A stretch of DNA of 6,961 nucleotides from an uncultured Actinomyces sp. (GTDB taxonomy: Bacteria; Actinomycetota; Actinomycetes; Actinomycetales; Actinomycetaceae), in NCBI GenBank assembly GCA_900556405.1, contig USPB01000108.1:1-6961 (forward strand), written 5' to 3'. Of this stretch, positions 6,071 through 6,961 are shown piece after piece. Below the pieces are notes generated by a model. That model had not been told where the DNA came from. It made no database searches and saw nothing but the letters and a program-made list of their open reading frames with translations. Numbering within the stretch: the stretch's first letter is position 1; every line of letters starts with the position of its first letter. The translations under genes were made by a program, and so were the position numbers.

Positions 6071-6216
6071 CGTTACTAGTTTGCCAGAGGAGGGGTGTAG
6101 CACGCCACTTTCGGATTTTGTAAAAACTTACGACCGGCTTTCGCTTCGCTTACGCATACTTGACACTGTGGAACTTTCGGTATCGCTAGGCCGCGTTTCG
6201 TCTAGCCAGGTGGAGT

Positions 6217-6260
6217 GGAATAAAAATCAAGCCAGCAAAGTTGAGTACATCAGACTCAGG
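6217..6260 (+). promoter_or_regulatory. dnaK control module 1: SigR/SigH-type promoter with HAIR operator
   Basis: GGAAT (6217-6221), 18 nt, then GTT (6240-6242) matches the GGAAT-N18-GTT consensus known for SigR (Streptomyces) and SigH (mycobacteria, corynebacteria). The GTT runs straight into TTGAGT (6241-6246), seven bases, then ACTCAG (6254-6259), one mismatch from the HspR-associated inverted repeat CTTGAGT-N7-ACTCAAG. The predicted start site falls in the operator spacer, so HspR bound here would block initiation. This is the most distal copy from dnaK. Confidence 0.75.
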
Positions 6261-6261
6261 T

Positions 6262-6276
6262 TTTGAGTGACTCAAA
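6262..6276 (+). promoter_or_regulatory. Compact HAIR-like palindrome between modules 1 and 2
   Basis: TTTGAGT-G-ACTCAAA, a perfect 15-bp palindrome made of the same half-sites as HAIR but separated by 1 instead of 7 bases. Its TTGAGT begins 22 bp (two helical turns) after the TTGAGT of module 1. It may be an extra HspR contact or a site for another protein. Confidence 0.5.
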
Positions 6277-6294
6277 CTTTCGGGGTCTGGCGAT

Positions 6295-6338
6295 GGAATA
6301 AAAGTCGGCCCAGAGAAGTTGAGTACATCAGACTCAAG
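6295..6338 (+). promoter_or_regulatory. dnaK control module 2: SigR/SigH-type promoter with HAIR operator
   Basis: GGAAT (6295-6299), 18 nt, GTT (6318-6320), overlapping TTGAGT (6319-6324), the spacer ACATCAG and ACTCAA (6332-6337) followed by G. Perfect 6-bp arms. Geometry and operator spacer are identical to modules 1 and 3. A further half-site TTGAGA follows at 6340-6345. Confidence 0.8.
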
Positions 6339-6357
6339 TTTGAGAGCTACGGGTTGC

Positions 6358-6401
6358 GGAATAAAAACCCGGCTCCTAAAGTTGAGTACATCAGACTCAA
6401 G
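6358..6401 (+). promoter_or_regulatory. dnaK control module 3 (proximal): SigR/SigH-type promoter with HAIR operator
   Basis: GGAAT (6358-6362), 18 nt, GTT (6381-6383), overlapping TTGAGT (6382-6387), the spacer ACATCAG (6388-6394) and ACTCAA (6395-6400) followed by G. A start in the spacer would give a leader of about 115 nt to the dnaK ATG. A sigma-70-like pair can also be drawn here (TTGCGG, 17 nt, TAAAGT ending just at the operator), so this copy may double as the basal promoter. Confidence 0.8.
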
Positions 6402-6406
6402 GATGC

Positions 6407-6475
6407 GTCGGGATCCTCCCGGCGCCCACAGCAGACCAGTACAACAGACCAACGCGAGCCGCTCCGGAAACGGAG
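6407..6475 (+). other. dnaK leader with two small hairpins
   Basis: The untranslated leader between the last operator and dnaK can form a 7-bp stem with one G-T pair (6407-6413 with 6417-6423, loop TCC) and a 5-bp stem CTCCG/CGGAG closed by a GAAA tetraloop (6462-6475). Neither sequesters the ribosome binding site or carries a T-tract. They could affect mRNA stability; no known thermometer fold is recognised. Confidence 0.4.
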
Positions 6476-6504
6476 ACGGCCTAGCGAACGAAAGGACAAC
6501 AACC

Positions 6505-6961
6505 ATGGCACGTGCAGTCGGCATCGACCTCGGTACCACCAACTCCGCTATTGCCGTCCTCGAAGGCGGCGAGCCCACCATCATCCCCAACGCTGAAGGC
6601 GCCCGTACGACCCCCTCGGTCGTCGCCTTCTCCAAGACCGGTGAGGTCCTGGTCGGCGAGATCGCCAAGCGCCAGGCGGTCACCAACGTTGACCGCACCA
6701 TCTCCTCCGTCAAGCGCCACATGGGCACCGACTGGACCACGGAGATCGACGGCAAGAAGTACACCGCTCAGGAAATCTCCGCGCGTATCCTCCAGAAGCT
6801 GAAGAGGGACGCCGAGGCCTACCTGGGTGAGCCCGTCACCGAGGCTGTCATTACGGTTCCCGCCTACTTCAACGACGCGCAGCGTCAGGCCACCAAGGAC
6901 GCCGGACAGATCGCCGGCCTCAAGGTCGAGCGCATCGTCAACGAGCCCACCGCCGCGGCCC
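6505..6961 (+). CDS. dnaK: Chaperone DnaK (Hsp70), N-terminal part; 3' end outside window
   Basis: 152 residues of the nucleotide-binding domain are visible before the window ends. The first Hsp70 signature GIDLGTTNS is at residues 6-14, the catalytic-lysine region SSVKRHMG at 67-74 (Lys70), AVITVPAYFNDAQRQATKDAG at 114-134, and RIVNEPTAAA at 143-152. The segment after residue 74 lacks the roughly 24-residue insertion of Gram-negative DnaK, as usual for Gram-positive homologues. DnaK binds unfolded polypeptides in an ATP-driven cycle with DnaJ and GrpE. The ATG at 6505 is preceded by AAAGGA (6491-6496) with 8 nt spacing. Upstream lie three HAIR/SigR-type modules, so heat and thiol-oxidative stress control is likely. 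grpE, dnaJ and hspR would be expected downstream by analogy to actinobacterial operons, but are not in view. Confidence 0.97.
   Translation, partial: MARAVGIDLGTTNSAIAVLEGGEPTIIPNAEGARTTPSVVAFSKTGEVLVGEIAKRQAVTNVDRTISSVKRHMGTDWTTEIDGKKYTAQEISARILQKLKRDAEAYLGEPVTEAVITVPAYFNDAQRQATKDAGQIAGLKVERIVNEPTAAA

Noticed and set aside
6160..6186. TTGACA (6160-6165) as -35 of a housekeeping promoter towards dnaK
   Set aside because: The only nearby -10 candidate, TATCGC at 15-nt spacing, is poor in both sequence and spacing.

Overview
The window looks like chromosomal DNA of a high-GC actinobacterium. The DnaK lacks the insertion typical of Gram-negative homologues. The dnaK control region carries HspR-type HAIR boxes and ECF SigR/SigH-type promoter elements. 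A secreted glycosidase ends in an LAxTG sortase signal. Together with the gene repertoire this fits an oral or mucosal Actinomyces/Schaalia-like organism, but that assignment is an inference from style and not a database result.

Layout. (i) 1-482 (+): the 3' part of a membrane-anchored protein with a LytR C-terminal domain, closed by a strong hairpin terminator (500-530). (ii) 531-1667: about 1.1 kb with no convincing gene but rich in repeats: three 18-bp tandem copies, two copies of a roughly 260-275-bp unit that each contain an AT-richer 113-bp element with a conserved central palindrome, and a 41-bp tandem repeat. (iii) 1668-3578 (-): a GNAT acetyltransferase and, upstream of it, rlmC, a 23S rRNA uracil-C5 methyltransferase with Fe-S cysteines. 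(iv) 3592-6030 (-): a 790-residue secreted, cell-wall-anchored GH29 alpha-L-fucosidase whose terminator hairpin abuts the rlmC start. (v) 6031-6504: a divergent intergenic region. (vi) 6505-6961 (+): the start of dnaK, cut by the window end.

The most striking element is upstream of dnaK. A module combining a SigR/SigH-type promoter (GGAAT-N18-GTT) with an overlapping HspR-type operator (TTGAGT-N7-ACTCAA) occurs three times, with identical internal geometry and an identical 7-nt operator spacer. A compact variant palindrome lies between the first and second modules. This suggests a multiplied stress-sensing promoter with positive (oxidative or heat ECF sigma) and negative (HspR) control fused at each start site.

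Apart from the possible rlmC-GNAT neighbours, the genes do not form an obvious single pathway. The fucosidase is a host-glycan-harvesting surface enzyme, rlmC and the GNAT protein are housekeeping or modification enzymes, and dnaK begins the chaperone operon.
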